Below, piece by piece: positions 44,930 to 58,000 of a DNA stretch of 64,000 nt; position 1 is the stretch's first letter; each line of letters starts with the position of its first letter. This DNA is from Botryosphaeria dothidea (Eukaryota; Ascomycota; Dothideomycetes; Botryosphaeriales; Botryosphaeriaceae). Location: assembly GCA_011503125.2 (NCBI GenBank), contig WWBZ02000012.1, positions 372,001 to 436,000 on the forward strand, read 5' to 3'. The position numbers and the translations under genes are program-made. The notes beneath the pieces were generated by a model. That model saw nothing but the letters and a program-made list of their open reading frames with translations. It was not told the DNA's origin and did not search any database.

Positions 44930-47521
44930 ATGACGCCTTCACGAGATGATGCGCCGCTGCATACTCCCCACTCCAGCATAGATTCGTCGCGCTCCAATGT
45001 GCTTCCCAAGCGCAGCTCCTCGCCCGCCCCCTCTGTAGCCTCCTCCATCTCCAGCCTGCCCTACCGCCGCTCTAATGCCACGCTTTCCTCCGTCTTCGCC
45101 TCCACGTCGACCTTGCGACCCAACACCCCGGGATCCGGCACCTCCACACCCCATGCTCCCATAGTCGCCGGCTCTGTCTTCTCTCCGCCTCCTCGCGCTG
45201 GCACCGCCTCCCCCGTGCTCTCCTCTACCGGCCTCAGCGACGAGATCCGCACCCTGATCCTCCGTTCCTTCGTGCCGCACATCGGCGTCGTCGCTTCTCC
45301 CGACACGGAAGACATTTGCAGCGCGAAGGGCTTTACCGGTGGTTTCTTGGAGCTTATCCGGCCATATGGTGATCTGATACAAGGAAAGGTGACCATCCGC
45401 GACAGCGTTGGCGCAAGCAGGAGTTGGGACGACTTCGGCATCCGCTTTACCGGTCTTAAGGACGGTCTCGGCGTCCGTCCGCGGCGGAGCACCGAGGCAC
45501 GGCCAGGTAGCGCGAACGGAGATCCACGCGGAGAGCTCCTCCCTTTCGTAAGGGTCGGCGGAGACGTTGGGCTTGTAGAAGACGCTGTTGACCGGCACTT
45601 GTCGTTCGCTGAGCTGCAGATGGGGGGTGCTGCTGACGATTATTTCAATTCTAAGAGGACCGGCGCCGAGGCTTTTGGTTCCTCTTCGCCATTTTACCGG
45701 CTATATTTGCGTCGATTGCTTTCTGGACTACCCATCTCCCCCCATGAAACTTTCTCTCACCCGGTAGCCTGTATCATTGCTATCAGCTCGCGCTGTCCCA
45801 ATCCCATCGAGGAGCTGCGTCAATTATACCAAAGCACAAATACCGGAGATCACAGGTTGCCGCAATGGGTTAATAACGACTATTTACGATACTACGTGCT
45901 GGTGCACGACGAAGATCATGATGATATTGCCAAGTCTACAGCGCTGTATGAGCAGATGAAGCGCCATTTCGGTTTGCATTGCCATCTGCTACGACTCAGA
46001 AGTACTCAGTGTGTTCCGTCCGATGATGATGCCGTCAGGCTCCCTATGAGTGACTGGCTTTCAGCTTCCGAGGAGCTGGCTGAGATTCAAAAACGAGGTA
46101 AGAAATCCCCACACCAAGCTATATCTAAGACATACTTACCTCTTGCAGAAATTTCGGAAGATGTTGAAGACCCGACACCGTGCCTCTTCGACTCGGACGC
46201 AACCGCAATCCGTACGTTCGTTCGTGAACTAGTCACGCAGTCGATTATCCCTACCATGGAAAAGAATTCCATGATATGGAATGAGCAAGTAGCATCGAAA
46301 CGGAAAGGAATCAGCGGCCGCTTTATTTCTCTGTCGAAACGCTGGACGGGATTTGGATCATCTTCAAGAAACTCCGGCATCTCTCTACAGGGTGGATCTG
46401 GCAGTAACTACGACTCACTCCAAGGATTCTACAGGCCGGATGCTCCGGAGGCTCTGATGCGCAAGCTCGCCGACTATGCTTTCATGCTTCGTGACTTTAG
46501 GTTAGCATCTAGCACGTACGACCTCCTCCGCTCCGACTTCAACAACGACAAGGCTTGGAAATATTACGCAGGCGCAAACGAGATGACAGTCATCAGCACG
46601 CTCCTTGTGCCCCAAAGCATGTCCTCAAAAACGCGCATAGAAAACATCGATCAGATGCTCGAGACGGCAAGCTACTCTTACCTCGCCCGCTGCGAGGCTC
46701 CCTACAACGCTCTCCGCGGCCTCACCATCGGCCTCGAACTTCTCAAACTCCGCGGCCACTCGGCCTGCGACGACGCCGCCAGGTGGGCCGCCCGCATCAT
46801 CGAGACCCGCCTCGTCGGCCACATCGGCCGCGCCCTGTTCACTGAGCGCATCTCCGACTGCTACTCCAGCATGCAAGGAGTAGGCACCTTCAGCTGGGGC
46901 ATGCGGCGCCGTAAGGCGGGCTTGTGGGCTGTCCTCGCCGCCGACGCGTGGATGAAGCTCGACAAGAGCGTCCAGGCCGAGAAGTGCCTCGACGTCGCCG
47001 CCACGCTGTATGGCCTCAACGAGGACGCCGACGCCGAGGACGAAAAGCAGACTCGCAAAACGCTCGAGTTCACTCGCATGCGTGCCTTCATGGACGAGCT
47101 GCGCCAGGCCGTCGTGGCCAGCCGCCTCGCTTCCAGGGTTGGCTTCGGCGCCGAGGAAGGGGCGGATGGAGACGAGGGCGAAGCACAGGAGGGCGTGCTG
47201 GCGGGCCAGGAGGAGGAGGAAGAGGTCGTCGAGGAGGTCAGCGAGACGCTCGGCCAGGACAAGCGAAGCCATCGGCAGAGCTTGATCGGCGCGATTGTGC
47301 CGCCGCTGGCGGGCGAGAACACGTTGAGTCCGCTGAGGACGAGAGATGAGGAGTCGGCGTTCTTGGCGGAGGGGCAGCAGCTGGACAAGCCGAAGGAGGC
47401 CGCTGCTACTGCGCCGGAGGAGTTGTTTGAGAAGGCGGAAGGAGGCGAAGGCGCGGTGGGTGAGAAGGCGCCGGTGGAAGGCGAGGGAGCGCCTGCGGAG
47501 AAAGAGGGCGGGCAGGAGTAA
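44930..47521 (+). CDS. TRS85: TRAPP complex subunit Trs85 (TRAPPC8 family)
   Basis: Trs85 defines TRAPPIII, which activates Ypt1/Rab1 in autophagy and Golgi traffic. Exons 44930-46097 and 46149-47521 give 846 aa. The N-terminus is a Ser/Thr/Pro-rich disordered stretch (MTPSRDDAPLHTPHSSIDSS). The family core includes LILRSFVPHIGVVASPDTED, FYRLYLRRLLSGLPISPHET, WVNNDYLRYYVLVHDEDHDD and IRTFVRELVTQSIIPTMEKN. It continues with GRFISLSKRWTGFGSSSRN, the tetratricopeptide-like LADYAFMLRDFRLASSTYDL and WKYYAGANEM. The C-terminus is a long acidic tail rich in E, D, G and A. The intron is 51 nt, a multiple of three without a stop, so retention would insert 17 residues; splicing is preferred because GTAAGA and TTGCAG sites are good. 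Identity is secure. Confidence 0.94.
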   Translation: MTPSRDDAPLHTPHSSIDSSRSNVLPKRSSSPAPSVASSISSLPYRRSNATLSSVFASTSTLRPNTPGSGTSTPHAPIVAGSVFSPPPRAGTASPVLSSTGLSDEIRTLILRSFVPHIGVVASPDTEDICSAKGFTGGFLELIRPYGDLIQGKVTIRDSVGASRSWDDFGIRFTGLKDGLGVRPRRSTEARPGSANGDPRGELLPFVRVGGDVGLVEDAVDRHLSFAELQMGGAADDYFNSKRTGAEAFGSSSPFYRLYLRRLLSGLPISPHETFSHPVACIIAISSRCPNPIEELRQLYQSTNTGDHRLPQWVNNDYLRYYVLVHDEDHDDIAKSTALYEQMKRHFGLHCHLLRLRSTQCVPSDDDAVRLPMSDWLSASEELAEIQKRGKKSPHQAISKTYLPLAEISEDVEDPTPCLFDSDATAIRTFVRELVTQSIIPTMEKNSMIWNEQVASKRKGISGRFISLSKRWTGFGSSSRNSGISLQGGSGSNYDSLQGFYRPDAPEALMRKLADYAFMLRDFRLASSTYDLLRSDFNNDKAWKYYAGANEMTVISTLLVPQSMSSKTRIENIDQMLETASYSYLARCEAPYNALRGLTIGLELLKLRGHSACDDAARWAARIIETRLVGHIGRALFTERISDCYSSMQGVGTFSWGMRRRKAGLWAVLAADAWMKLDKSVQAEKCLDVAATLYGLNEDADAEDEKQTRKTLEFTRMRAFMDELRQAVVASRLASRVGFGAEEGADGDEGEAQEGVLAGQEEEEEVVEEVSETLGQDKRSHRQSLIGAIVPPLAGENTLSPLRTRDEESAFLAEGQQLDKPKEAAATAPEELFEKAEGGEGAVGEKAPVEGEGAPAEKEGGQE

Positions 47522-48173
47522 TCGTTTTTTACACGTAGTTTCTTACACCCACTTCACTTCAACCATTCGCTCTTTTGCCTTTACTGCGGTTTCGGTACTG
47601 GGGCGAATACTTCTTTAGGGCTTCTTCATGTTTGGTAAGAGAAAGTCAAAGCGTAGAAATGGGGGAACACAGGAGCGGTTGGTAGCGTTCTTATGCAGGA
47701 TCCCAGGCATATGGAGACGGCGTTTCTTCGTCACCTGTTTTTTCTTTCTTCGTCGAACTTTGACATTTTGAGCGAAGTGGGAGTACATAGTTGGTGGCGG
47801 TCTGTCCGGGGCATCATGAGCGCTCGCTCCCAAACTTGGACGTTTTTTACTTGGTAGATACCTTATTACCTTCTTTGCACAAGAGAGATTCACGATATTG
47901 GGCCGAGGGGAAACCGCTGCACTGTGAGATTGAGGTACCCTTTTGGATATGAATTAGGAAGGTCTGTAATGAGTAGTGCTTCTGGACGATTGCTTAAGCT
48001 CCCCGTGCAGTGAAAACAGGGTTGGTCACAAACTGCATCTTTCACACGGTTCGAAGAGTAATGTAATCCATCCGATTTTGCGATATGATCCCTGCTCCCG
48101 ATGGAACGCCTGGTATAAATGCAATGGTATGCAAGATGTATCGGTTCTGCCGGTCGTGCTAGCGATTCCACCT
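47522..48173. other. convergent 3' flanks of TRS85 and NOP53
   Basis: About 650 bp between the two stop codons, AT-richer than the genes, with T-rich runs near 47525 and 47740. No open frame with recognisable features. Confidence 0.55.
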
Positions 48174-49605
48174 TCATCTGCCCTTGGCCAGCGTCCAGTC
48201 CTTGTAGGACCACTTCTCGGTGACAGTGGTCTTTGGCTGCTTGCGCTGTGCTGCCTTCCGCGACTCGATCTTGCCGCGCAGGATCATGTTGCGGTAACGA
48301 TCTTTGATGAGGTTACCCTCAGGCTTGAGTAACCGCAGAGACTCTTGCAACTCATCTGGGAGAACCACTTCGAGAGGGGCTTCGGGGACTCTGGGAGATG
48401 AATTAGCATGGATCTTGATTAGGGAAACGACCGGAGATTTCAAGACTTACGGTGCCTTGCCGAATTTCCTTCTCCGAAGAACCTCCTCCTCATCCTCAGA
48501 GGATTCCTCATCCTTCTTCACCAACGCCTGTTCTGCCTTGAGCTTGTCCTTCTCTTCAACGTCCTTAGCCAGCTGCTTGATTTTCTCTTCTTGTTGCTGT
48601 TTCTTCTTCATCTGAGCCTCCCACTTGGCTTGCCGTTCAGCCTCCTTTCTCCTCTTTGCCTTGTTCCGCTGCTGCGGCGTCTTGCGCTCCGGCCGCTTCT
48701 GCTTCAAGTAGCTGTCCTCTGCCTCGCTCTGGATACCTTCCCACTCACTCTCCCAAGCGCTCTCGTTGGCATCGCTCTCCGGATCCGACTCCGCTGCGGC
48801 GGCCGCAGCGCGCTCCTCGCGTAGCCTCTCCTCTTCAGCCTCTTTCAGACGCTTCTTTTCCGCCTCAACCTCCTTCTCGCCCTCCCGCGTGAGCAATTCG
48901 TTCCATTCCTCGAACGTCGGGTTGTAACTCTTGCCACCTTCGGGCTTCTTCACGGCAGGGACGGTCTTGCCGTTCGCCAAAAGCGCGACAGGGGCATGCT
49001 TGAGCGTCTCCGGCTCACGGATGGGCTTCTTCTCCGGCAGAAACGAGAATCGCGGATCCTGCTTCTTATCCTCTGCAGCCCACGGGTCGTGCGTCGCCGT
49101 GCCATCGGCCTGTACCACGTCCTTCTCGGCGCCGTCGCCGCCGTATGCTTTCTTCTTTAACCGCTGCAGTTCCTTGTGCGAAACGTAATTCCCGATCTTG
49201 TTGCGCTTGCTGCTGGGCTCGATAACGCCGTTGGTGACCTTGGACGAGGAGCGTTTCCGGGAGTCGACCGCGGGCACGGCCGAGCGCTGGGCCAGGATCT
49301 CGTCGGCCTTCAGAGGCTTGTGGCGCTTCTGAATGTCCTTCTTGATTTCGGCGGAACCGGCCGTGTCGACAGCGAAAAGCTCGTCCGACGCTTTTTCGGC
49401 AACGACGCCACTGCAAAATTGGTGTTAGGACATGAGAGCAGGCGATTGGGCCAATATGGTGAGCTGCGTACCCTTGAATAACTTCTTCGCGGAGTTCTTC
49501 GAGGCCGGTCTGGACCTCTGTAACATCGACATTTTTGCGCCAAGACTTCTTGCCCTTGCGCGAGGGCTGCTTGCGCTGTTGAGGCGGCAGGACGTCGGTG
49601 GCCAT
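48174..49605 (-). CDS. NOP53: 60S ribosome biogenesis factor Nop53
   Basis: Nop53 acts in late 60S maturation and recruits the Mtr4-exosome to process the 7S pre-rRNA. Exons 49472-49605, 48451-49410 and 48174-48390 give 436 aa. The start MATDVLPPQQRKQPSRKGKK leads into SWRKNVDVTEVQTGLEELRE, the conserved family opening, and then FAVDTAGSAEIKKDIQKRHK, LKADEILAQRSAVPAVDSRK and NYVSHKELQRLKKKAYGG. NPTFEEWNELL and a long charged coiled coil (KKRLKEAEEERLREERAA) follow, then an acidic patch (EESSEDEEE). The C-terminal block LPDELQESLRLLKPEGNLIK and RYRNMILRGKIESRKAAQRK is diagnostic. Length is close to the yeast protein. Divergent from YPT6. Confidence 0.95.
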
Positions 49606-49949
49606 GGCGGTTGTGTGAGCTGGTTACTGACTTGAGTCGACCGGTCGGGAGTTTTTGGTGAAAGTCGCGCTCGATTTTTTGGGCCCTTCAGAGACACCGC
49701 CTTTCCTCCCTATCGATAATGCACGCGCACGTGCCATGGGGCGATCAGCGAGTAGAACCCTGCACGCATTCGTCGTTGGTCCCGTCCTCCTGAAAGTGTG
49801 TCTGAGCGGCGTCCGAGCGACTACTTGACAGTTGTATATCCCCACACTCCGCCGCCTCTCTCACCGACCATTCCATTCTCTTTTCCTTCCCTCCTTTCGC
49901 CTCTCCGCGCAGCTCCGCCGCCGAAAGCTCCCCACACAAATCCTCAAAC
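49606..49949. promoter_or_regulatory. shared NOP53/YPT6 promoter region
   Basis: There are 344 bp between divergent start codons. It is CT-rich on the YPT6 side (49850-49945), as in fungal 5' leaders. No defined element is claimed. Confidence 0.45.
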
Positions 49950-50955
<1,006 letters not shown>

Positions 50956-51561
50956 AAAAGTGTCTCGGATGTATTTCCCGAGCCGGACGATTACTTTCGG
51001 AATCTTTGTATAAACCGCGGCGGCGTGTTTATTTTGTAAATGCCCTCTCACGTCCCCTCTGGCCATGGGTGGGTCCATTGCAAGCATGGCGTTCTCGGTG
51101 ACGAACGGATATATGGGGTGGCCATGGACGCGGGTAATGTTTGGGTGCACGCTGTATGATTAGAATGCCCGATGAAAGATATTGCGTAATGAGAGCATGC
51201 GTCCAAGACACGATAAAACATGTTAAATTTCTTTTCCTGTCATTGAGAGTAGCGTAAAGTGCAGCCACGAAAAGCTAATGGATGACCGTATCAATTGCGC
51301 CGAGCCCACCCTACTCAACTGATCCTTCTATGCAGTCAATGCCTCCAGCCCACTTCTCCAAAGCCATTCCCAGACTCCGGCTGGCCGCGACGTATTTACA
51401 ACAGTATGGTGTACATGAGAGTTGGGATTTGCCGCTTTTCTTTTTCTTCGTCAGGCGCGCATCGCGCAACTTTTTGTTCCTTCCCGGCTACATGCTCGCC
51501 CAACACCCAGCTAGTCAAATGATTCACTCTAGCAAGATTTCTCTTGAGGAGCGAAGCGGAT
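50956..51561. other. convergent 3' flanks of YPT6 and TOM20
   Basis: About 600 bp between the two stop codons. A few short open frames occur without recognisable features. No repeat or RNA gene was seen. Confidence 0.55.
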
Positions 51562-52203
51562 TTACTCGTCGACGGCGTTATCACTGCCCGGCTTTCCAAT
51601 GGGTATCGACTTATCATGCGCAATCATTTCGGCGAGGATATCAAGGACGGGCTGTTGGGTTACATAAGCATTCTATCTGCGGCCAAAAACATGCGGACTC
51701 AACACATACCTTAGGGACGGTCTTATCGTAGATGTTGATCAGCTCCTTGGGCTGCGGGTAGACCTTGAGAGCCTTGTAGAAGCACAAAGCCGCCTCGATG
51801 GGGTCGGAACCTGCTAGAGATGCGAAAAGGTGGTCAGCGCTCCGGCTAAGCACATGCTGCCGAGCAAAAACAACGTACCTTCCTGGGTCATCTGCTCGCC
51901 GTGGGCAACCTCCTGCATGAAGTAGCCCTCGACCTCCTCGGCGTCGCGCGGGAAGCCCTCCTCGTTGGCGCGGTCGACGGCCTCGCGAATCAATATCCTC
52001 TGCTGGGCGGCGCCGGCCTCAGCCTCCTCTTTGGCGGCGCGCTGCTGCTTCTTGGACTCGCGCTTCAGGGCCTTGCGGAACTCGACGTCGTTCCTCCGCT
52101 TGTAGTCGAAGTAGAAGGCGTAGGCCACGAACCCGGTGACGACGGCGCCGACGCTGGCGAGCACGACGGTCGATGTCTTGACGGACGGCGCGGTGGAAGA
52201 CAT
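51562..52203 (-). CDS. TOM20: mitochondrial import receptor subunit Tom20
   Basis: Tom20 is the outer-membrane receptor that binds presequences before passing them to Tom22/Tom40. Exons 51879-52203, 51710-51810 and 51562-51651 give 171 aa. A single N-terminal anchor (VVLASVGAVVTGFVAYAFYF, about residues 13-32) is followed by a basic YKRRNDVEFRKALKRESKKQ cytosolic linker. AREAVDRANEEGFP-type and VEGYFMQEVAHGEQMTQEG segments and the single TPR (SDPIEAALCFYKALKVYPQP) form the presequence-binding domain. The last exon encodes PVLDILAEMIAHDKS and ends NAVDE. Length and layout match fungal Tom20. Divergent from EXO84. Confidence 0.95.
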
Positions 52204-52776
52204 TGTTTATCTTTTTTGCGCGGCGAGGATCGCGAGATCGAGGTCTTGAGGAATCTGCCGGGGATTGTCTCGACGCGGAGAGGATGCGGGCGGACGGCGG
52301 CTTGCCGGATTGAGAAGTTGGATGGCCGGTGGTGGAGGTTCAGGAAAGTTGTTTGGCCGCTCGCGTCCGATGAAGGTCAAGATTTGAAACTAACGACGCA
52401 ATCATCCAACGCATGCCGCCGCAAAGTCCTGGCCGCCCACGTATGCGCCCTAGCCCAGCCCACGTCTGCAGCTCATGCTCAAGCTATAGTAAGCATACCC
52501 AATCGCGCCAGATTAATGTGTCGCGACAACGTATGTTCGGTCGCAGCTACCCATTGAGCTGCTGCTTGCTGCACACGCTCTCTCTGCCGGAATTGACCGC
52601 GTTCGTTCGACGCCTGAGACTTTGGGCCGTGCGCCGCGACGTCGTTCCGTGTTCATTGTCCGCAGCGCCAAGCCGCAGCGGTGCTTCCCGAACTCCATCC
52701 AGGTCCCGCCCGCATCAGCCTCCGTGACGCCAGCCAGCACGTTCCCCGACCCGCCGCCCGCGAGCACCCAGACATC
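52204..52776. promoter_or_regulatory. shared TOM20/EXO84 promoter region
   Basis: There are 573 bp between divergent start codons. The EXO84 frame is open from 52681 but the family-typical start is at 52777. No defined element is claimed. Confidence 0.45.
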
Positions 52777-55019
52777 ATGAGCGAGAAGGAGAAGGGCAGG
52801 GGCATGTCCCTGCGGAAAAAGAAGACCACCCGCCCCAAGATCAGCGCTCCCAAGCAAATCAGCGGCCCGCTGCCCGAGAACCTCCAGGGCCCGACCATCC
52901 CAGATGAATTTCGCCAGAAAGCCCAGGCTGCGCGGGCGCAACAAGCTGCCGCCGCGGCTGGTGATGACAGCGCCGGAGCTAGCAGTGGCGGTGGTCAGCC
53001 CCTAAACGCCCCGCGAGAGCGCCCTCAGCCTGCAGGCGGCAAGACATCAGACCTGGTCAAGAGGAGATACTCGACGCGCTTCAACCAGCTGCCAAATGAA
53101 TATCCGCCAGGCGGCCCTCCACTTCCCGCTGTGCCTGGCATACCGAAACAATTTGCTCCCCCGCCTCCACCGGACAGCAAACCTGATGGCCCCGGAGGAC
53201 ACCACATCAAGGTTGATATCAAGGCCCTCAGGGATCCCAACCTGAGGCCCGAGCAGTGTATGTGGCATGCTTGAGCGTGGTTCTTTGGCGTCTGCTAACT
53301 ACAGAACAGATGTGGCATCGCTCCTCGCCGACGCGTCCGAGGCCGACATTCAGAGATACCAGGAGGAGCTGCGCAAGGTCAAGAACCGAGCTTCGACGGA
53401 ACTGCAGCACAACGTATACCAGAATCGCACCCAGTTCATCAAGATCAGTAAAGAGGCGGACAAGCTCAAGGGCGAGATGCGCACCCTGCGCGCCCTCATG
53501 TCCGACTTGACGAGCACTTTGGGCCAGGCCACGTCGTCTGGATCGTTCAAGTCGGCGGAAACTGGAACCTCGCGCCGCAACGCCAACCGTAGCTCGGTTG
53601 CCAATCTGGAGGCTCTATGGAACACGCATTTGCAGACACTATGGAAGAGAGTGGAGGGTTCGCAGAAGTTCCTACCTGCTATTCCTGGTCGTCACATCGT
53701 GTATGAGTCTGGGCGCTGGGTCGAGCTTAACGCGGCCACTTGGAAGGTTAGGAGAAGGGTGCACCTGATCCTCCTCAACGACCATTTCCTTGTTGCCGCT
53801 GAGAAAAAGCGTGCGGATGCACCGCAAAACTCCCGGGAGGCAAAACAGCAGGCACAGCAGACACAGCTTGTTGCTGTCAGATGCTGGCCGCTGCAGGATG
53901 TTCAGATGGTTGACCTTTCAACGCGGACATCGACCGGCCGCGATCAGGGCGAGAAGAAGCGTGCTGCGGATTCCATCAATGTCCGCGTTGGCGCCGAGTC
54001 GTTTACTTTCGCCAACCCCGGCCATGATCAAGTCGAAAAGGCTACGGTGCTCTCGTCTTTCCGCAAGGCTATGGAGGATTTGCGCAAGAACTTGGAAGCT
54101 GAGACTGAAGAGAGGAGCAAAACCAATGATTCGGTCAACTACTACGCTACCAGAGACTTGAGCGTGCTCAAAGAGCAGGATCTGCTGGAGGGTCTCGGCG
54201 AAAACGCGACTCAGAACCGCTCAAGCATGTTCGTTGATGTGGACGGCAAGAGGCAAAGCATTCGGTGGGTTGAAAGCCAACTCGATGAGTTGGACATTGA
54301 CATCGCCCTCCACCGCTTCGAGGAAGCTGTTGATAAGGTCGACCGCCTCAGGCGAATATCCAAGAGCATAAAGGGCAACTCCGTTGCCCAGGAGATCTTC
54401 GCTTTCAAGGTCAACGAGCGAGCAGCAAAGCTTGCAGGCCTCTTGACCCGCCAGCTCCAGGAAACGCACAATTGGCAGACGGCGACGAAGCGCCACGTCG
54501 ACTGGCTGGTCCAGCTCGGCTTCGAAGACAGGGCGCGGGAAGCCTACCTCGAGGCCCGAAGCGGCACCGTCAAGAAGCGGACAAGGTACGTCACTAACCA
54601 TCAAGTTCCAGACTCGATCTCATTTGCTCACTCGCTCTCACAATAGGCAATGCGTCTTCGACGGCGACCTGCACCAGTACATCTTCCAGATCTCCTTCAT
54701 CTACTTCACCATCATCCGCAACACCGTCCTCACGTACCAGTCGTGCTTCCAGCCGACGATGATGTCGGCGTGCGTCAAGTGGGCCAAGGACCACGTCGAG
54801 GACTTCAACTCCATCCTCGCGCGCCAGCTCAGCACCATCGACTCGGAAAGCACCATGTGGCAGGAGTGCATGGAGCGCGCCCGCGAACACGGCGCGATGC
54901 TGGCTGAGGTAGGTCTGGACTTCAAGGACCTGATTGGTAAGGGCGTGGGGAATAGGGATTCGGGCATCGATTTTGGGACGCAGCAGGAGGGGCCAACGGG
55001 GCTGGGGTTGAGTACGTAG
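52777..55019 (+). CDS. EXO84: exocyst subunit Exo84
   Basis: Exo84 is part of the exocyst, which tethers secretory vesicles to the plasma membrane. Exons 52777-53257, 53310-54585 and 54647-55019 give 709 aa. The N-terminus is basic and Pro-rich (MSEKEKGRGMSLRKKKTTRP) and includes YSTRFNQLPNEYPPGGPPLP. RPEQYVASLLADASEADIQR and the coiled segment YQNRTQFIKISKEADKLKGE are the family signature (Vps51-like region). A PH-like domain follows at about residues 275-400 (GRWVELNAATWKVRRRVHLI, then LNDHFLVAAEKK). The C-terminal helical bundle contains WVESQLDELDIDIALHRFEE and LHQYIFQISFIYFTIIRNTV. It ends GLGLST. Splice phases agree. Identity is secure. Confidence 0.95.
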
Positions 55020-58000
55020 GTAGGTGTCTTTCCACTGGTCGGACGGTGATGAGGAAGGAGGTTTTGCTGTTCTGCTTTGTGGTTTCTTGTTAGCGGATGG
55101 GGTTTCTGTGCATTTTGTCGAGGTGCATGCAGGGGTAGATATTCTGGTGGATATCTGCTATTGCTTTCTGTATGCTTGGTTTTCTCGTGCGTATTGCTGC
55201 TGAATATATATCCTCTTGGTTTTCGAATAATGTGCGCGAGCTTTGTCGCTAGCACTGTCGTTTCGTCGTCACTCGTGGGGTGCTGAAGTAGTCATACCGA
55301 TGCAGATGCTTGGATAGACTGATAGCATTTGCATTAGGGCAACGGCGTCAGCTGTCTACCATTTCATGCCATACTCGTGCTTCTTCACCTGCGTGTGCCC
55401 GCCCCGTGCTTGCGTTATGAAAGAGGTCACTGGTCTCGTGATAGCCGATGGCACGAGGCATCGCATCCACGCCGGGCTCGTGGTCGTCGAAGTGGGAATG
55501 AAGGACCAAAATCGATGTTAAAGGAGCTATGCGAGAGAACGCTCCATGAGCCTTGGTTGAAAACGGCAAGAAGATCGTCAAGGTCCTTGATGTGCCTGGC
55601 GCAGCGAAGCTTATTCCTATTCACGGAAGGCTTTCACTGTCCGCTGTGCGTGCGTGCTCGGAGAGAAAGTGGGATATCTTTGGAGCTGGGCTTTGTTAAC
55701 ACGTGGAGGATAGTGTTGTTGTTGCTGGCGGGTAAAGCCGATGATGGCTTTCGCCATTCCGAATTCATGGCGAGTTCAGGCATTCATCTGCACCGATGAG
55801 TCGTGTGGTTTTGGTTTAACGCTGCCCGATGAGTGCGTCCACCTTCGCTGTCTTCTACAAGGCTTGTGCATGGGAATACGAAAGTCGTCACTGATTCAAT
55901 GCGGCCGCCGTATCTGCTGCAATCGTACTTTCTTTTGGGCGATATGATGGTTTGTGTGTAGGTCTATATGATGCTCGTGCTTATCATCAGTGGAACATGT
56001 CTTCTTTACAGCACGAGACCTGGTGAAGGCATGGACATACTTCACTCGCTAGATATCCGTTTGGTGTTGGTTGCCGTCCGCAAGTGAGCTGGATGAGCTG
56101 TCTCGGCGGCGACGATGCGGCGGCGACGGGCCACAGAGACTTCAAGGAAGTCAGGACAGCATACATTCTGTTGGCGCACATGCTTCCATTTTCTGTGGGT
56201 GTAAGTCTTGTGAGCGCTGGAGCGGCTGTTTGAATCTCATCAGCTTGGAGTTGGGCGAAGGATGCGAGCTCCATCGACTTGTACAAAGAACTTCAGCACT
56301 GCGATGACGCCCTAGCGGCCCCGCTCACGCCCACGCTGCAGATTTGAAGCTCAGCGCAAGGCTCTGCCACTTTGAGCAGTCGCTGTTATGGCTCCGTGAG
56401 CGGCTTTCGTGAAGTAATAGAGCCATTTTGGACGCAAGCGCGGACCTGAGCTGAACTAGCCGTGCCCGCTTTAGGAGTTGAGCGTTTGAGAGGAATATCT
56501 TGTTTAAAGCAGAGCACTTAGCCGTTATGTCACCCCGCAAAAGAGCTGCGTGCTATTGACTATGACATGCTCATACGCCTCGCCAGCCCACAACGGCTGA
56601 AGCGCGACCAAGCTATGGCGTCTCAGGAGAAGATGATTCGTGTAGCTACCGTTCACTAGCATCCTTAAATGTCTGCTCCACGAGCACCGCGAGGATTTGG
56701 CTTACAGGCAACGGCAAAGCTAGCCAAAGAGGAGAGGTCGAGGTGACGGAGAGTCGAAGACGGGCGAAATTGGCGCATGTGCCTCCGGAGAGCCTCCAGA
56801 TCACACCCAAACATTCACCACTTTTCCAGGCAGCTCTCTGATTGGCCGAAAAATAAACCCTTCCACACGGTCTGCTGCCACCTAGCTGGACGATCTGCGT
56901 CACAGCCCCAGGGTTTAAAAAGGCAGCTCCTCTCGCTCTTTTGAACCTCTTCTTCTTTTCTTCTTCACGCACCCAGTCTTGCCTTCGGGCTTGACTGCTC
57001 AAAACAGCCACCAGTCTGTCTTGAACAACAGGGGAGCCGAACCCTTTCAAGCTCTGCTTGGTCTTGGGCGATATCCTTCTCAGAGGTACGCTTCAATCAT
57101 GGCTCTGGCGGTACTGTGGTCCCCAGGTAAGGGCGCAGTCGAACAGTCGACCGAAACCTGTTGTACCAATTCCGGCTGTGGTGCCGAGTACAGTCCCTTC
57201 GGGGTGAGGATCAAATGAAGCATTCCCATTGGTCCTTGTGGCGGTCCGCTTCCGGTACTCGGTGGCCCACTGGTGGAGGCTTCACGGCCCACCCATCGGA
57301 GCGCCCAGACCTGTGGAGTGTCAGCGCGGTCCACTTCAGCGATGGCAGCATCTATCCACCCGTTTCGGGGGCTCTAGAGTACGCTGCAGTTTCTAAACTT
57401 AGCTGCCGCGTGGCTCGGCTGGGATGAGATCGTTGCGCCCCCTGCCCCAATTACTTTTATATCAGCAGCGACTCGGAGCCTAGGAGTCACAACTCTTGTG
57501 CAGCCTGGTGCACTTGCACAAGGAATTTTTGGAACACACTCGAGACTCAGTCTCACCTTTTTTTTTTCTCAAACTTTTTTTTTTCGTTGGTGTCTTTGCT
57601 ATGCGCAGAGATTCAAGGAAGAAAAGCCTAGAGTCCGGAAGGTGAAGTGACTTGCAGCGAAAGGTCATCTCACGATGTTCGTCCTTGGTGCTGCACTGCT
57701 GGTGTTGAGCTACTGGTATTGAACTGTTAGTGTTGAATATCTAGTTATTCCCCGTTTTAGTGACGTTGCAGGGTCGGCCATCGTCTCACATATTGCGTTT
57801 ACCCAACGAACATCTCAGCGAATGCACTCGAAACCCTCTTTAATCCGGTATCTGTTTATCGTCACTGCCGCCTCTTGGTGTTTTGCGCCCCATCTCGATC
57901 ACCGTCTCGCCTCGGACCAACGAAATCCGCCACATGGTCCCTCCACCGCTGTTGTAGCACCGCCATATGGCCAAATGAGCTCATATGCCGCCGAATATTT

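Noticed and set aside
56646..57050. 134-codon minus frame in the EXO84-IML1 interval
   Set aside because: No recognisable features and it covers the only promoter-like sequence of the interval.
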